Shown piece after piece: positions 48,901 through 60,709 of a stretch of 64,000 nt of DNA; the stretch's first letter is position 1, and each line of letters begins with the position of its first letter. Under the pieces are notes generated by a model that saw nothing but the letters and a program-made list of their open reading frames with translations, was not told where the DNA came from and did no database searches. This DNA is from Meloidogyne chitwoodi (taxonomy: Eukaryota > Nematoda > Chromadorea > Rhabditida > Meloidogynidae), in the NCBI GenBank assembly GCA_015183035.1, contig JACZZP010000009.1, forward strand, positions 620,001 to 684,000, in the 5' to 3' direction. Made by a program: the position numbers and the translations under genes.

Positions 48901-49610
48901 GAGGGTTTTTTAAATAATAATACTAGAATATTTTTTGAATATTTTTTGGAGACGTAGTTCAAGCTAAATTATTTGTTTTTTGATTTTTTTCTATTAATTG
49001 ATAGCGTAACCACGAATATTTATTTATTTTTTAAATTTTATTTTTCCTGTTTATATTTTTGTGGTAACGCAAAAATCTCTTGCAATTATTTTTTTTTTTT
49101 AATTAAATATTCCAGAAAACTCAAAATTAGACTACTCTCTCCTTTCATTTTAATAGATAAATTATTATTATTTTTTAATTTGCGTTTTTCCTCAAAATTT
49201 AATGATATTTATTTTAGATGAAAAGACATAAAAAAAAATTTTTTTTTCATTGATCAAAAATGAGATTTGAACTTTAATTTTATAGACAAACAAATTTAAC
49301 TATTATTTTTTTAATTTTAAGAAAGAAATTAAAAAATTTAATTTTAATTATTCGATTTTCCAATTGCGCAATTTTACTACGTCGACGTTGAGAGTTAAAA
49401 AAAAAAAAGAAATTAAAAAAAAATTTAAAAGAAGGAGAAGGACATGTGTTCTGTTCTAAATAATTTAATTTTCTTGTATTTGAACTATTTGAAAAATAAA
49501 AAAACTTTTTTTTGGTTCTTTCCCTCCCTCATTTTAACTAAAAAATAAAAATATTTACCTCCCACTCATTTCAAAAATTAAATAAATAAATACTTTTTTA
49601 GAGTTAAAAA

Positions 49611-50753
49611 ATGTTAAAAACAGAAAGTTATTTTCTTTTATTGTCATTATTATTAACATTTTCATATTCCGCTGTATATGATCGTTTCTCACCTTACTGG
49701 GACAAGCCTGAACGGTAATTAAATTTTTAAATATTTATCTTTTCAAATCTCTTTCTAATTGTGATAACAGAGAGAGAGAGTGTGATAATTAAGAGGTTAA
49801 ATCTCTATCCTATCTTAATTTATGTCTTAACAACCCAACGGCTCAGGGCTTTTAATTGTTGGGATAACTGAAAATTCGATAATAAAGTTTAGTTGAGATT
49901 TCCTTGTGCTTTATAACAATAAAAAATCATAAAAAAATATTTATCTGAATAACAGAGATTTTAATATATGGAGATAATTAAAATATATTTTTTAAATTTT
50001 TATTTAAATATAAATTTCCCTTTAAAGGATTAAAGTTAATCGAATATTTAATATAAAAATTGAATTATTGGCCAATTTTGGAGCGACTGAACGAATGAAA
50101 CAATTTGCTAAACAGGCAATTGTAAAGAATTTTTCAGGACAATGGCCTAACAGTGGAAATGAATCTAATTTAATTGGAGAAGTAATTTTTAGACATTTTT
50201 TCTATTAAATGGGAATTTAATAGTACCCTTAATTTTGAAAAAATCTATTGTTTTAATGCACTCTTTAGTAGTAAAAATAAACTTTTGTTTAGATAATGTG
50301 TGGTCGAGTGGTTAAGTAATTAGACTTTATTGATCATTGAATAGGTTCGAATCCTATTGGCAGAGTTTTGTGATTTTTAAGTTTATAATGACTTTAAAAA
50401 TTTAGTTTTATTGAAATTAACGAGTTATATATTTTCAATCAAATTTTTTATTTAATAAAAATATTTTTTAAACTATAACTTTCAAAAATTCTACCTTAAT
50501 TTTTATAAATTTATTTTTTCTCTAGGCAATGGAACGTCGTTTTGGTGGTGTGTGGATGGTTTCTATGTTTGTAAGTAAATATTTTATAATTATATTTTAT
50601 TAAAAATATTTAAAAAAGGATATTGACTTTGATGCAGCTTATACAATTGTTAAACGTTCTCCAAGTTATATGCTTTTTGGTGTTAATGATAGAGCAATTT
50701 TAATTGCTAGGGAAGGTGATGGAAGAAAACGTTCAAATAATCCGCTTCTTTAA
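49611..50753 (+). CDS. Secreted dynein-light-chain (LC8)-like protein
   Basis: Four exons: 49,611-49,716, about 50,029-50,180, 50,526-50,570 and 50,620-50,753. The N-terminus (MLKTESYFLLLSLLLTFSYS) is a signal peptide. The rest follows the LC8 fold layout: an amphipathic helix ERMKQFAKQAIVKNF, then MERRFGGVWMVSMF, aligning with the EKKF/DKKYNPTWHCIVG strand, and PSYMLFGVNDRAILIAREG, aligning with the FYLGQVAILLFKSG ending. The cargo-groove stretch around the LC8 GSYVTHE segment is replaced by DIDFDAAYTIV, so conventional dynein partner binding is doubtful. Similarity was judged by eye and is moderate. A TTTTTTAG acceptor-like site sits 10 bp before the ATG. Confidence 0.65.
50291..50366 (+). 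repeat. Degenerate tRNA-Ser-like sequence in intron
   Basis: TGGTCGAGTGGTTAAG matches a box A of Ser/Leu tRNAs, and ATAGG TTCGAAT CCTAT forms a perfect T-arm with canonical box B. The outer ends do not pair into an acceptor stem and the anticodon arm is poor, so it is taken as tRNA-derived, not functional. Lies in the second intron of the LC8-like gene. Confidence 0.6.
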
Positions 50754-51466
50754 AACAAAATTAAATATTTTAATGAATTAGTTATGTTGATCTCTTTTAA
50801 TATATTATTTTTTTGTAGACTTTAAAAGTCAGTAAGCAACCGATTTTACATACCCGTAAAATAATCAAAATGTGTAGGATTTAAAATCCATTTTTTAATT
50901 CTTTGTATTTTAAATAAACATAAAATATAAATATTTTCTTTTTTAACCATGTATTATATTAGAGAAATAAAAATATAGCAAAAAAATAATTTTTTTTATA
51001 AAAAGGAGGGGATAAGTGACAATATCCAACAAAAAACCTTTCTCTTTTAGGGCTACGATGATCGGACCAGGACCACGGCCACACGCTTATATTATAAAGA
51101 AACAATCAACTGACAACAAAAAGGGCAGACAAAATTATACATTTTCAGACTGTGCACAAAAGAAAAATTTTAACAAGCAAAAAACGCCAATTCAAGTTTT
51201 GGCGTTTTTCTACGTTATAAAAAAGTTTTGGTGCACATACCGAAATGTATAAAGTTAAATAAAATGTGTAGGGGGAAGACTATACAAAATTAAGAGAGAC
51301 TGGGTAGAGAAAAAGATATGAGATTAAATTTGGATTAATTAAGCTTTTTAGTGTTTGAATGAAGGCAAATAAAGGAGACATTTTTCTGTTTTTGATAACA
51401 GGCTTTCTTCTTTGTTTTTTAATTGTAGAAAGTAGTAAAAGTACTAGTTTAGTAATATCATTATAA
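50754..51466. other. Convergent intergenic region
   Basis: 3' flanks of the LC8-like gene and the collagen. A short hairpin AAAACGCCAATTC/AAGTTTTGGCGTTTT is present near 51,181-51,210. A small ORF at 51,016-51,252 has no family or splice support. Confidence 0.5.
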
Positions 51467-52861
51467 TTAATGATAACCACCACCTTTTGCACTTGCCTCA
51501 GCAAAATATCCGGGAGGAGTACGAGGTTCTAAAGAAAAGAAAATATTTTTTTTATTTTTAAACAAATACCTGGACAGTGTTCGCAACTTCCCTTATCTCC
51601 ATCATTCCCTGGAGGTCCAGCAGGTCCCTAATTTATTAAAATTATTTTGGCTTACAAAAAGTATATATAAAAAAACTTACAGAACCACCAGGACGGCCAT
51701 CTCGTCCGGGACGTCCGGGCTCACCAGGAGGTCCTGGAGGACCTTCAAATGATTGACCAGATGGTCCAGGATTTCCATTTGCTCCAGGAGGTCCAACTAC
51801 GCCTGGAGGTCCGGCTGGACCTTGAGGTCCAGGTACAGGAATGAGACGACCGGGAGAACCCTGAAAAGTTAAAAATTGAAATATTAAATTAAACAAAATT
51901 TTGGGAAAAACTGACAGGTGCTCCTCTTGGTCCTTCTCGTCCAGGTCGCCCAGGTGGTCCATGTTGACCAGCCATTCCTTGTTCTCCAGGAAGTCCTTTA
52001 AAAAATAATAATAACATCGTATCATAAATTTATTTCCTAACCATCTTTTGGTGCTTCTCCAGGCGATCCTTTAGGTCCAGGTGGTCCTTTTGCACCAGCA
52101 GGGCCTTGAGGACCAGCAGGTCCAGGAGGGCATATAATGCACGGAGCTTCTAATGGGGCAGGCAAAATTTGTGCATCTTTTCCATTTGTTCCATCCTTTC
52201 CATGTGCTCCATCCTCTCCATCAGGTCCAGGTTCTCCTTCTGGTCCGATCGGTCCAGGAGGTCCTTGATGACATGTACAACAAATTGGGGCAGGTTCTGC
52301 AGCAACCACAGGTTGATAACCAGCAGCTCCCTGACCATAAGTTGCACCACTTGGACTTTGAGAAATTGCTGACTGAACAGTATTTGAAGGACCACTTTGT
52401 GCAGGTTCATAACCATTCTCTGGAACCCATTGACCAAATAGCCAACCACGTTTAACTCGATTTACATGACCTTTTCCAATTTGAAGGGCTGTCATTTCTA
52501 GCCACATATCTTTACTTTTTCCCTTAATAATTTTTAAAAAAATTATTAAATTTGGAGAAGAAGAATGTATTTTACTTTGCAATGATCAATTTCAACAATT
52601 AAATGACTTTGGAAAGATTGAACATAATTATAAAGCATTGGAAGAGTTACAACTGAAGCAATTACTGCAACCTATAAATAAATAATTTTATTTAATTTAA
52701 TTTAATTTAAAATAAAAAAATTACCGTTGAAACAACAACCGCTACAAAGGCAATACGACGCATTTGACGATGCTCATCCTTTATATTTTTTAAAATTTTA
52801 AAAATATTTTTAAATTTTAATTTACCGTCTCCTTAAGGCAAAACTGCTCTTTAGGTTCCAT
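51467..52861 (-). CDS. Nematode cuticle collagen (Cys-flanked, RVKR-processed)
   Basis: ATG at 52,861 ([12 protein letters not shown]), then an exon [18 protein letters not shown] and the membrane-anchor continuation [18 protein letters not shown]. The basic processing site VNRVKRGW occurs near 52,455, the expected position for furin-type cleavage of cuticle procollagens. A Gln/Ser/Ala-rich segment and [20 protein letters not shown] begin the Gly-X-Y region, interrupted by [10 protein letters not shown] and continued across three exons to [19 protein letters not shown]. The C-terminal tail is [19 protein letters not shown]. Cys pairs flank the triple-helical blocks in the normal way and permit interchain disulfides. 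The structure is complete; the specific col/dpy/sqt class is not assigned. Confidence 0.95.
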
Positions 52862-53770
52862 TTCGCCGTTAAGCGGAGGAACAACGTGGAAAAAGGTACT
52901 CGAGGGACGGAAGGAGAATTTGTTACCCTCTCGCCTGAAAAATTTGAAAAACTAAAAGATTTGACTAAAAAAGATTTGATGGAAGTAGTCACTCTCTAAT
53001 AGCCGCCTTCTAAAATTTTGAAAATTTTGAAAATTAAATAAAATCCCTTCTCTCTCTAATAGACGCCTAAAAAAGAAGAGATTCTAAAATGTCTTTAAAT
53101 ATTCTAATTAACGCCCCTCTCTAATAAACGCCCGTCTAAATTTATTATCAGAATCTTATATCGAATTTCCGATTAATTTTACTAAAGAAAATATTTTTTT
53201 GTTTTAAGGAGGCTATTAGAGCTTTGTCAAACAAAAAAAAGAATTAAATTAACAAAACTTTAAAAAATAATAAAAATAAACTAGCTTTATAAAATAATTT
53301 CCTTCACATTTTATAGCTGAATTCCGATTAAGGGGTTCTCTATTTATTATCCATCAAAAAAGAAAAAAAGACTAAAAAAAGTCATATATCGTTTAATATA
53401 AAGTCTTTCCCGTGTTTATAAATTGTTCATTTGTCACAAAAAAATAATAAAAATCTAGTTTCTTTTACACCACACAATTCTTTTTTATAAAATATATTTA
53501 TACTAAAAAAGTAAATAAAAAATGTGAATTGACCATTAATATATACTTCCTTTACAAGAATTTATTTATAAATAAATTAGCTTTAAAAAGCAGGAAATTA
53601 AAAAAGTGGTAATTGGTAGTTTGTATTTTGAGGGTTTTTTTAATATTAAAAAATAAATATTTATTTTATATTGGCAATGAGAAAAAAATTAATTTTTTTA
53701 AATAAAAAATTAATTGAAGTTAAAATTTTCAATATTATTTGAGAAAACTTTAAAAAAATTAATATTAAAG
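52862..53770. other. Collagen upstream flank with CTCTCTAATA repeats
   Basis: No gene is supported. Near 52,990-53,130, CTCTCTAATAGCCGCC, CTCTCTAATAGACGCC and CTCTCTAATAAACGCCC recur at intervals, and GGAGGCTATTAGAG near 53,207 is an inverted form. This resembles a decayed inverted-repeat element. The collagen promoter should also be here. Confidence 0.5.
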
Positions 53771-53950
53771 AAACGCCAAATGATTGGCGCACAGTTTAAA
53801 AAATAATGCTTCTCTTTTATTAAAGTTAAGCAGTGAATGTATTGAGGTGGCGTGGCGCAGCGGTTAACGTGTTGAATTAAACTATAGATTAGAGGTTCAA
53901 TGCCATTCGCCACTTGTCTCAGTATCTAGTAGCCACCGTAGTTTTTTATT
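53771..53950 (+). repeat. tRNA-derived SINE-like element, copy 1
   Basis: An upstream module AACGCCAAATGATTGGCGCACAGTTT and CTTCTCTTTTATTAAAGTTAAGC is followed by a tRNA-like part at 53,846-53,914 with a seven-base acceptor stem GGTGGCG:CGCCACT, box-A-like TGGCGCAGCGGTTAA and box-B-like GGTTCAATGCC. A GCCACCG tail and T-run end it. The whole arrangement recurs at 54,716. Confidence 0.75.
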
Positions 53951-53986
53951 TAAAAAGCGCATAAATAAATTTTTTCATTTATATAC

Positions 53987-54282
53987 CTGATACATTAAAG
54001 AAATAATATTTACTGTATCTCCCCAAATGTATAATTTTGTGGTACCAATAACACCTTTGAAAAAATTATTTTATTTTTTAATTTACTATTTATTTACCTG
54101 CAGTGACTGGGCCAATATTTGAACCAATTTTACATTCAAAATCAAAATTGAGAAGATCTGGAAATATTTTAAATATATTATTAAAAATTAAAAAAAATCA
54201 ACATTAGGTAAATAAATAATCTTCAATTAGTACATAAGTTGAAAAAGGCTAATGCATTTTGTACAGCAATAGCAAATTCCAT
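53987..54282 (-). pseudogene. Adenylyl cyclase catalytic-domain relic
   Basis: Three minus-strand coding pieces fit GT-AG joining: about 54,230-54,282 (MEFAIAVQNALAFFN), 54,098-54,157 (DLLNFDFECKIGSNIGPVTA) and 53,987-54,054 ([19 protein letters not shown]). Together they match the segment ahead of and including [28 protein letters not shown] of class III adenylyl cyclases, closest to the ADCY9 type. Two residues are missing between TKL and IWGD, and the Arg after IIS is lost. No other catalytic exons (metal-binding Asp residues) were found nearby, so it is treated as a fragment. It lies between two SINE-like copies. Confidence 0.7.
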
Positions 54283-54715
54283 TACTAAAATATTGCAAAT
54301 TTAATTTAGTCTGAAAATAAGTATTTTAATTTTAAAGAAAATACTTAAGTTTTAGAAAATAAATATAAAGTTTAAACTTAAGTTTTTCTTAAAGTTTTAA
54401 ATGTAAAAATGCCTTAAAAATAATTTTTTCACTTTTTTAAATAAATTTATTACTTTACCATCAAAATCTCAAATAACTTCATTTAATACTTTAATAAATT
54501 CACTTCCACCTTAATATGTGTTTCTTCATATTACATTTCATGCCAATTTGTTATAGAAAAAAATATAACTTTTAGAAAAATTAATAAAAATTAATTATAA
54601 CAAAATAATTTATTTCATAATTTACCTTCAGTTAATTTATGATTATCACTGTAATAAAAAATTGTTTTAAAATTTAAATATTTGTTGAGAAAAATTTTAA
54701 AAAAATTAAATAAAA

Positions 54716-54900
54716 AAAACGCCAAAAGTTTGGCGCACAGTTTAAAAAATAATGCTTCTCTTTTATAAAGTTAAGCTGTGTATATTCTAAGGTGGCGTGG
54801 CGTAGTCGGTCACGGAGTAGACTCTGACTTAAAGGTTAGAGGTTTGATTCCGTTCGCCACTAGAACTTAGTAGCACTTGTGCCACCGATACTTTTTATAT
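54716..54900 (+). repeat. tRNA-derived SINE-like element, copy 2
   Basis: Same layout as copy 1: AACGCCAAAAGTTTGGCGCACAGTTT, CTTCTCTTTTATAAAGTTAAGC, then a tRNA-like part at 54,791-54,861 with acceptor stem GGTGGCG:CGCCACT, GGTTTGATTCC as box B and a GCCACCGATAC tail. Same orientation as copy 1, about 945 bp away. Confidence 0.75.
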
Positions 54901-55344
54901 GTAAGTATAATTTAAAATTTTAATTTATTTGTAAAAAATATAAAAGAATAAATAGACTGGAAAAAATAATCAAAAGTCAAAAAAAAAAATAATTGAATTT
55001 AAAATAACAATCATCAAAATGACAAAATGTATAGTGACATTTTGAACATTATCATTATTGAATATTCCGGGTATTGGACATTTGAGTATATGAACATTTT
55101 ATGGATGACATTCTGTAAATGGATATTTTGTCTTTTTACACATTTACGTGTAAAAATGTCTTTCTTTCTATTACTCAAACTATTTCGTCTTTTCTTTCTC
55201 TTGAATTGTAAAACGATTAAAATAAAAGACCGAACATTTTCACGCGTGCGTTAAACTAATTTTGATTTTTTTGTTTCACTGTTTTAATCATTTATCGATA
55301 AATATTTTTAGAATAATTTTGTATTTATTTGGGCTCTTCTGAAT

Positions 55345-56108
55345 ATGCAAATTAACAAAGAAAATGGAGAAATTGATAATAACAACAAAACAGTAGAAGC
55401 TTCACAAATTGGTGCTGAACGTCTTGACATTAATGATAATACAACAACAAATGTTGTATTTCGTAATAGAACAATGGAATCTTATGAAATGAGTCCAGAA
55501 TTGGAAGATAGTCATGAAGGTTTTTTAGAAATAATTTTTTATATTTTTTTATTTTTATAGAAATTCGAAAATTGGATTCTCAATTGGATCATGTATTTTT
55601 ATTTATTTTAAATTTATTTCAAAATTAATCATAACTTATTTAAATATAGTTGAATGAATATATGGACAAAGTTGAAGAGCGCATAAAAGCCCATAATGAT
55701 AAACTTATGGAAACACTAAAACAACAAAAGGAAGATAGAGAGAAGCGGCGACAAAGCTTTCATGAGGTTTATTTTAATTTCATATTTTGATATTTAAAAA
55801 TACAAAAATTGTTTGACTCATGTCAGCATTAAGCTGATTTTAATTAAATTTAAAAGCTTTTGGTTACAGAAACGAATTTATTAAAAAAAAGTTTTTTTAC
55901 TTGTAACGAAAAATATTTTAAGAATTTTTAAATCTATAAAAATCAAGCTAATTTATTTAATATTTAATTTGAAAAATTTAGCGTCTTGAAATGGGTCGTC
56001 ACGAAGATGAAGATTTTCAAAAACAATTGCATTCGGTTTGACAAAATTAATTGATTTAAAGAATTTATTTTTTAGGTTTTAAACCGTGTTGATTCAATTC
56101 GTCGCTAG
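55345..56108 (+). CDS. Small coiled-coil protein, bublin (BBLN/UPF0184)-like
   Basis: Five exons from ATG 55,345 to TAG 56,106-56,108; about 140 residues. An acidic Asn/Thr-rich N-terminal segment is followed by IRKLDSQLDHLNEYMDKVEERI and KLMETLKQQKEDREKRRQSF, a single continuous coiled coil, then RLEMGRHEDEDFQKQLHSV. The LDxLDHLNxxMDxxExR pattern and overall size resemble bublin, which in C. elegans binds intermediate filaments at the intestinal lumen. Coiled coils mislead easily, so the family call is tentative while the gene itself is well supported by regular splicing. Confidence 0.6.
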
Positions 56109-56517
56109 ATTTTAAATAAAAAAGGAGAAATTATTTTTTAGGACAGTTTGTAAGACTTAACCCAGTGAGATAAATAAATTCTATTAAAAATTATTTTGTA
56201 CTTTTCTATTTGATTATTTAAGAAAATTCATTTTCGATCAACGAAAAAAATATTTTTTTAAATAAGAAAAAATTTAAAATAAATAATTAGAAGAAAAGTA
56301 CAAAAAATACAAACTTATTATTATATAAATGGGCCAGTTAGTCTCTCTTAAATTTAAACTTATAATTCACTTTTTATATAAATTACACTTAATAATTAAT
56401 TAAAAGAATAAAAACTTTTACTTTAAATTCTTTAAATAAAATTTTAAAAATTAATTTAATTTTTATCACTCCAAGAAAAACGAAAAAGAAAAAAATGTTA
56501 AAACTAATGAACAAAAG

Positions 56518-59500
56518 TTATTTAAAAAATAATTTTTTAGCTGATAAATTTAAACCATTTTTTGTTGCTAATCTCTTCCTTGGTCGATTAATTGAATCTT
56601 CACCATTTTCTTCATTATTAGAATTATTTCTTTTATTTCTTAATATTTTCATACATTTTCGATAATCATTTAAATTTTGTGTTTCTTCATCACTACTATT
56701 ATTATTATTTCTACTCTCATTTAAAAATAAAAAATCTTCTTCTTTATCTGAATCATCACTTATTATTGATAAATTTCTTTTATTGTTGTTATTATTTTTT
56801 GAATTTTGTGAAGAATTATTATAATTTTGTGAGGCATTTTCTACTAAATTATCACAATTTGAATCAGATGTTCTTCTTTTTGTAGCTCTTTTAAATTCTA
56901 ATAAATTTAAAAACTCCATATTTGAGCGAGGTTGAAAACCTTCTAAAAATTAAATTTGTTAATTGAATAATTAGGGGGTCATCTTTCTTAATTTTAAGGT
57001 CTTATAAATCAAATAATTATTACTACTTTATTAAAATTAGAAAGAAAACCTTCTGATTGTCTCTGTGCTATCAATTCAGCCAATTTTTCTAATTTTTCTT
57101 TGTTAGAATCATTCCTTTCATTTAACAAAAATTCACGTAAATATTCCAAAGCAGTCCTAAATATAATAATTTTACTATTTTTTTTTTAAATATTATAATT
57201 AATTAAAAAAACCAATCATCATCATCTTTACTGGAAGCACGTGCTTTAAATTGCAAAAGAATTTTGGCAATATCAACATTACCAAATGAGCAAGCTTCCA
57301 TTAAAGGAGTTAGTCCACTTGAGGTCTTAAAAAAAATTAATAAATTAATTAAAAAAAATTATTTTTACAATTTTATTTTGTTCAGAATCAACAAGAAATT
57401 CAGTTGAACGAGTATTTGGATTAGCTCCACTCATTAAAAGTAGTCTGACATTTGCCATGTTAGATGCAGCTACTGCTTCACTTAAAGGTGTCCATCTACC
57501 ATGATCTAATTGATTAACATCATATCCTTCGCTAATTAATTTTTTTAACAATTGGTAATCATCAGAACGTGCAACTTCATGTAAACTTGATTCCCCGTGT
57601 TTATTCATATTTTTACGTCCTTTTATTATTTTTTCTTCATAATCAATTGTTTTCATTTCAGCTAATTTTAAATAAATTAAAATATTTAAATAAAAATAAA
57701 AAAACCTCTAATTTCAAAAAATATTTGTTCTTCATTCATTAAATCAAACTCATCCGTAAAATTACAAGTCAAATCTTCAACTATTTCGCTTTCTTTTGTT
57801 CCATAATTTTCTTCAGTCTCAGCCAAAGAATTTTCAATTGAAAGTCTTTCTCTTCTCATTTTTGCAATTTTTTCGTTTGAAGATAAATTATTAGACCTTA
57901 GAAATTTTATATATTCTGGGAGAATTGCAAACTAAAAAATAAAATAAATTACATAATTCTTATAAAATAAAAAACCTTTAATTTTGGTTGATTACAATTA
58001 GAATAAACTTTTTTAATTTTTTCCAATCGTTCTTCTAAAGGAATTTGTTCAATTTTTATGAATGCAAGAGCTATTGAAATATCTGTTTCTACAAGCTAAA
58101 AAATAAATAAAATTCCAAAAATAAATTAAAAAAAAAGAAAAAAACCTTTTCCTCTTGACATTTCAATTCTTTCTCCCATTTTTTTACTTGTTCATAAAAA
58201 TTAACACATCTTTCCCATAATTCCAAATCTTTTGCTGTTTCTGCCATTGAAATCCAAGCTTTTCTTTGATCATCTGCAGAATCACAACATCTTAATTATT
58301 TTTTTAAAATTAATATTTTTAAAATAAAATTAATAAACTTCATCATTTTATGATAATAACGCAAAGCAATTTCATTAAATTCTAATTTAGATGCTTCATC
58401 ACCAATTTTTTCAAATAATGCCATTTGTGCTCTACGCCTTTTAGAATTATCTTTTGAGTCGAGAATGTTAGCTTTCTTTTCTCTTTGTTCAGTTTTGTAG
58501 CCTAAAAATAAAAAATATTTAGTTTTAAGTTTAAACACAAAAATAACTTTTTAAAGACTATTTGTAAGGCTCTTCCCTTTAAAATTAGCAAAATCTCCAA
58601 AAATCTCTTAGAAGGTTTTTCCAAATAAAAAACATTAAATTTGTCTTTCTTATAATTTTTACACAAAAAAATAATAAAAAAAGAAGGCACTTACAAAATA
58701 TCAAAGCATTTTTTAAGTCACTAGCTAAATCAGCAGAAACAGAATCTGGCTGTTTTTCCACATCTTCTAAACAACGCCAAAGTAATCTTTTAGCAGGAAT
58801 TAATGTTTCAACATCCATCTGACGAAATTTCTCCTAAAAAATTATTTTAAATTATTATTAAATTTTAAAAAAAACCAAAGCTAAATGACATTTGCATTCT
58901 TTTTTAAAACGCTTTTCGTCTGCATTTTTTGGAACAAGTTTAGCTGAAATTGTACACATTGACTCTGCAATTTGTTGTCTTTCTTTTCCATTTGTAAAAT
59001 TAAGTTTAATTAAAAGACTTCGATAACACAGAGCCCAATCATTATTCTTTCTTAAATTAAAAAAAAAATTAATTTTAAGAAATATCTATCGTAGAATAAG
59101 TAAATTAAAGGAAAGGCCCAGAAATCTTATTCACTAATTTTTATTTTTATTTTTCTGTACAGGTACACTAAAATTCACTTTTCCAACACAAGAAAAATTT
59201 ATCTCATTTATCTTTTTTTTTATTTTTTGGGTTTAAAGACAAGAATTTGTCATAAAATCATTTAAATGTTCACAGAAAAGTGTCTTATTCCTAATTAGAA
59301 TTTAAAAAAAAATTTTAAAATAACGTTGCAAAGTCCATAGCTTCTTCATTAGCTTCTAATCCCTTTTTATCATAATCATATTCATGAAAACTGTCAGAAA
59401 CATGTAATTCCAGATAAATTGCTGCAATTAAATTTTGTAGTTGAGCCATTCGACAAGACAAATCTCCGTCCTGTTTTTGATCATTTATTTCTATAGAATG

Positions 59501-60084
59501 TTCAATAAGGTAATTTCTGCATTTTTCTGCGTATTTTAGTGCCTTTATTGAATTTTTAAAGAAATTAAAATTGATGAAAAAACCTTTTTTGGAAGTTCAC
59601 AAGACAAACAAATATGTGCACGTTGATGTAATGATTGTTGTATAATACTTGGATCTTCCGAAGTATAGGCAAAGTCTAACGATTTATTTATTTTTTCAAC
59701 AGCAGAATCAAAATCACCTATAAAATATATTAAATTTTCTAAGTAAAAAATTCAAAAAAAACTAAAAAACCTTTTTCTATAGCAATTTCAGCAAGATTCC
59801 GATATGCCAGTGAACAATCAATTGAACAAGCATCATCATCTTTCCCCCATAAAATCACTTCATTATAACGTTTCTCAGACTCGTCAATAAGTAACAAACT
59901 GTTCCGAAGATATTCAGCAATCTCAAGGCAAATTCCAGAAATTCTTTCTGGTGATAATTTGTATACTCTTTTTGCATTTTCTAATTTTTTTAAAAGTGCT
60001 GAAATAAAAGAAATTATTTTTATAAAAATTAAAAAAAAATAATAATTTACAATTGTATTCTCTGTCATTGTTTAGTTTCACCAT
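56518..60084 (-). CDS. Tonsoku-like protein (TPR plus ankyrin repeats)
   Basis: ATG at 60,084 (MVKLNNDREYN). The N-terminal half is a helical TPR array over many short exons (58,000-60,070): RISGICLEIAEYLRNSLLL, SIDCSLAYRNLAEIAIEKGD, SIIQQSLHQRAHICL. Ankyrin repeats then read KHGESSLHEVARSDDYQLLKK, GRWTPLSEAVAASNMANVRLL and GLTPLMEACSFGNVDIAKILL (57,190-57,610). The final exon is a low-complexity Ser/Asn/Asp tail with basic clusters. TPR followed by three ankyrin repeats is the TONSL arrangement; TONSL reads unmethylated H4K20 on new histones at replication forks through its ankyrins. The C-terminal LRR region of vertebrate TONSL is absent here. Confidence 0.75.
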
Positions 60085-60709
60085 TAATAATAGTAATTAA
60101 GTATTAGTATAATTAAATCTAAAAATTAAAAAAAAAAAACTTATTTTAAATTGGTCTAAAAGAATAATAAAGAATTGTGAATGAAAAAGAGATTTTCTTT
60201 ATTTATTGTAAAAAGTAAATATTCGCGAAGTATAAATAGGGCCATAAAGCTTCCCACAAAATTTGATCATTGATATTTTAATGTTAAAATGTTATAAAAA
60301 AAAATTTGAATACAAGAAAAACAATATTTGAATGAGGGAAAAAAGCCAAGCTTTTCATTTAATTTTTTATTGTTGTTGAACGATGGGGTAAAATAAACTA
60401 AATTAGAAATCGTTATATGAAATAAAAAATTTAAACAATCGAATATAAATTTATCAATCAATTCATTGCAAAAAATAAATGCTCGAAAATTTTAGTTCAA
60501 GATAAATACAATTAGTGTTTAAAAATAAATAAAATATTAAAAATTGGCAAAACGTTTTCGAGTCATTTCGTCTCAAATAATGGCGGGTCTTTCAAAAAAA
60601 TGAAGCCAAAATTGTTTTATATATGTAGGTATCTGATTTTTATTCGCTTTTATTTATTTTTTTCATTGACTATAATTTTTGAGTTAACGTTCTATTTTTA
60701 TTTCAGAAG
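60085..60709. promoter_or_regulatory. Divergent promoter interval between tonsoku-like and ELYS genes
   Basis: 625 bp separate two outward-pointing start codons. TTTTTATTTCAG at 60,694-60,706 just before the ELYS ATG is a good spliced-leader acceptor candidate. No other element stands out. Confidence 0.5.

Noticed and set aside
51016..51252. 78-codon ORF downstream of the LC8-like gene
   Set aside because: Contains a hairpin repeat, no family, no splice context; probably repeat debris.
52150..52455. ORFs opposite the collagen exon
   Set aside because: Antisense shadows of the Gly-X-Y coding exon.
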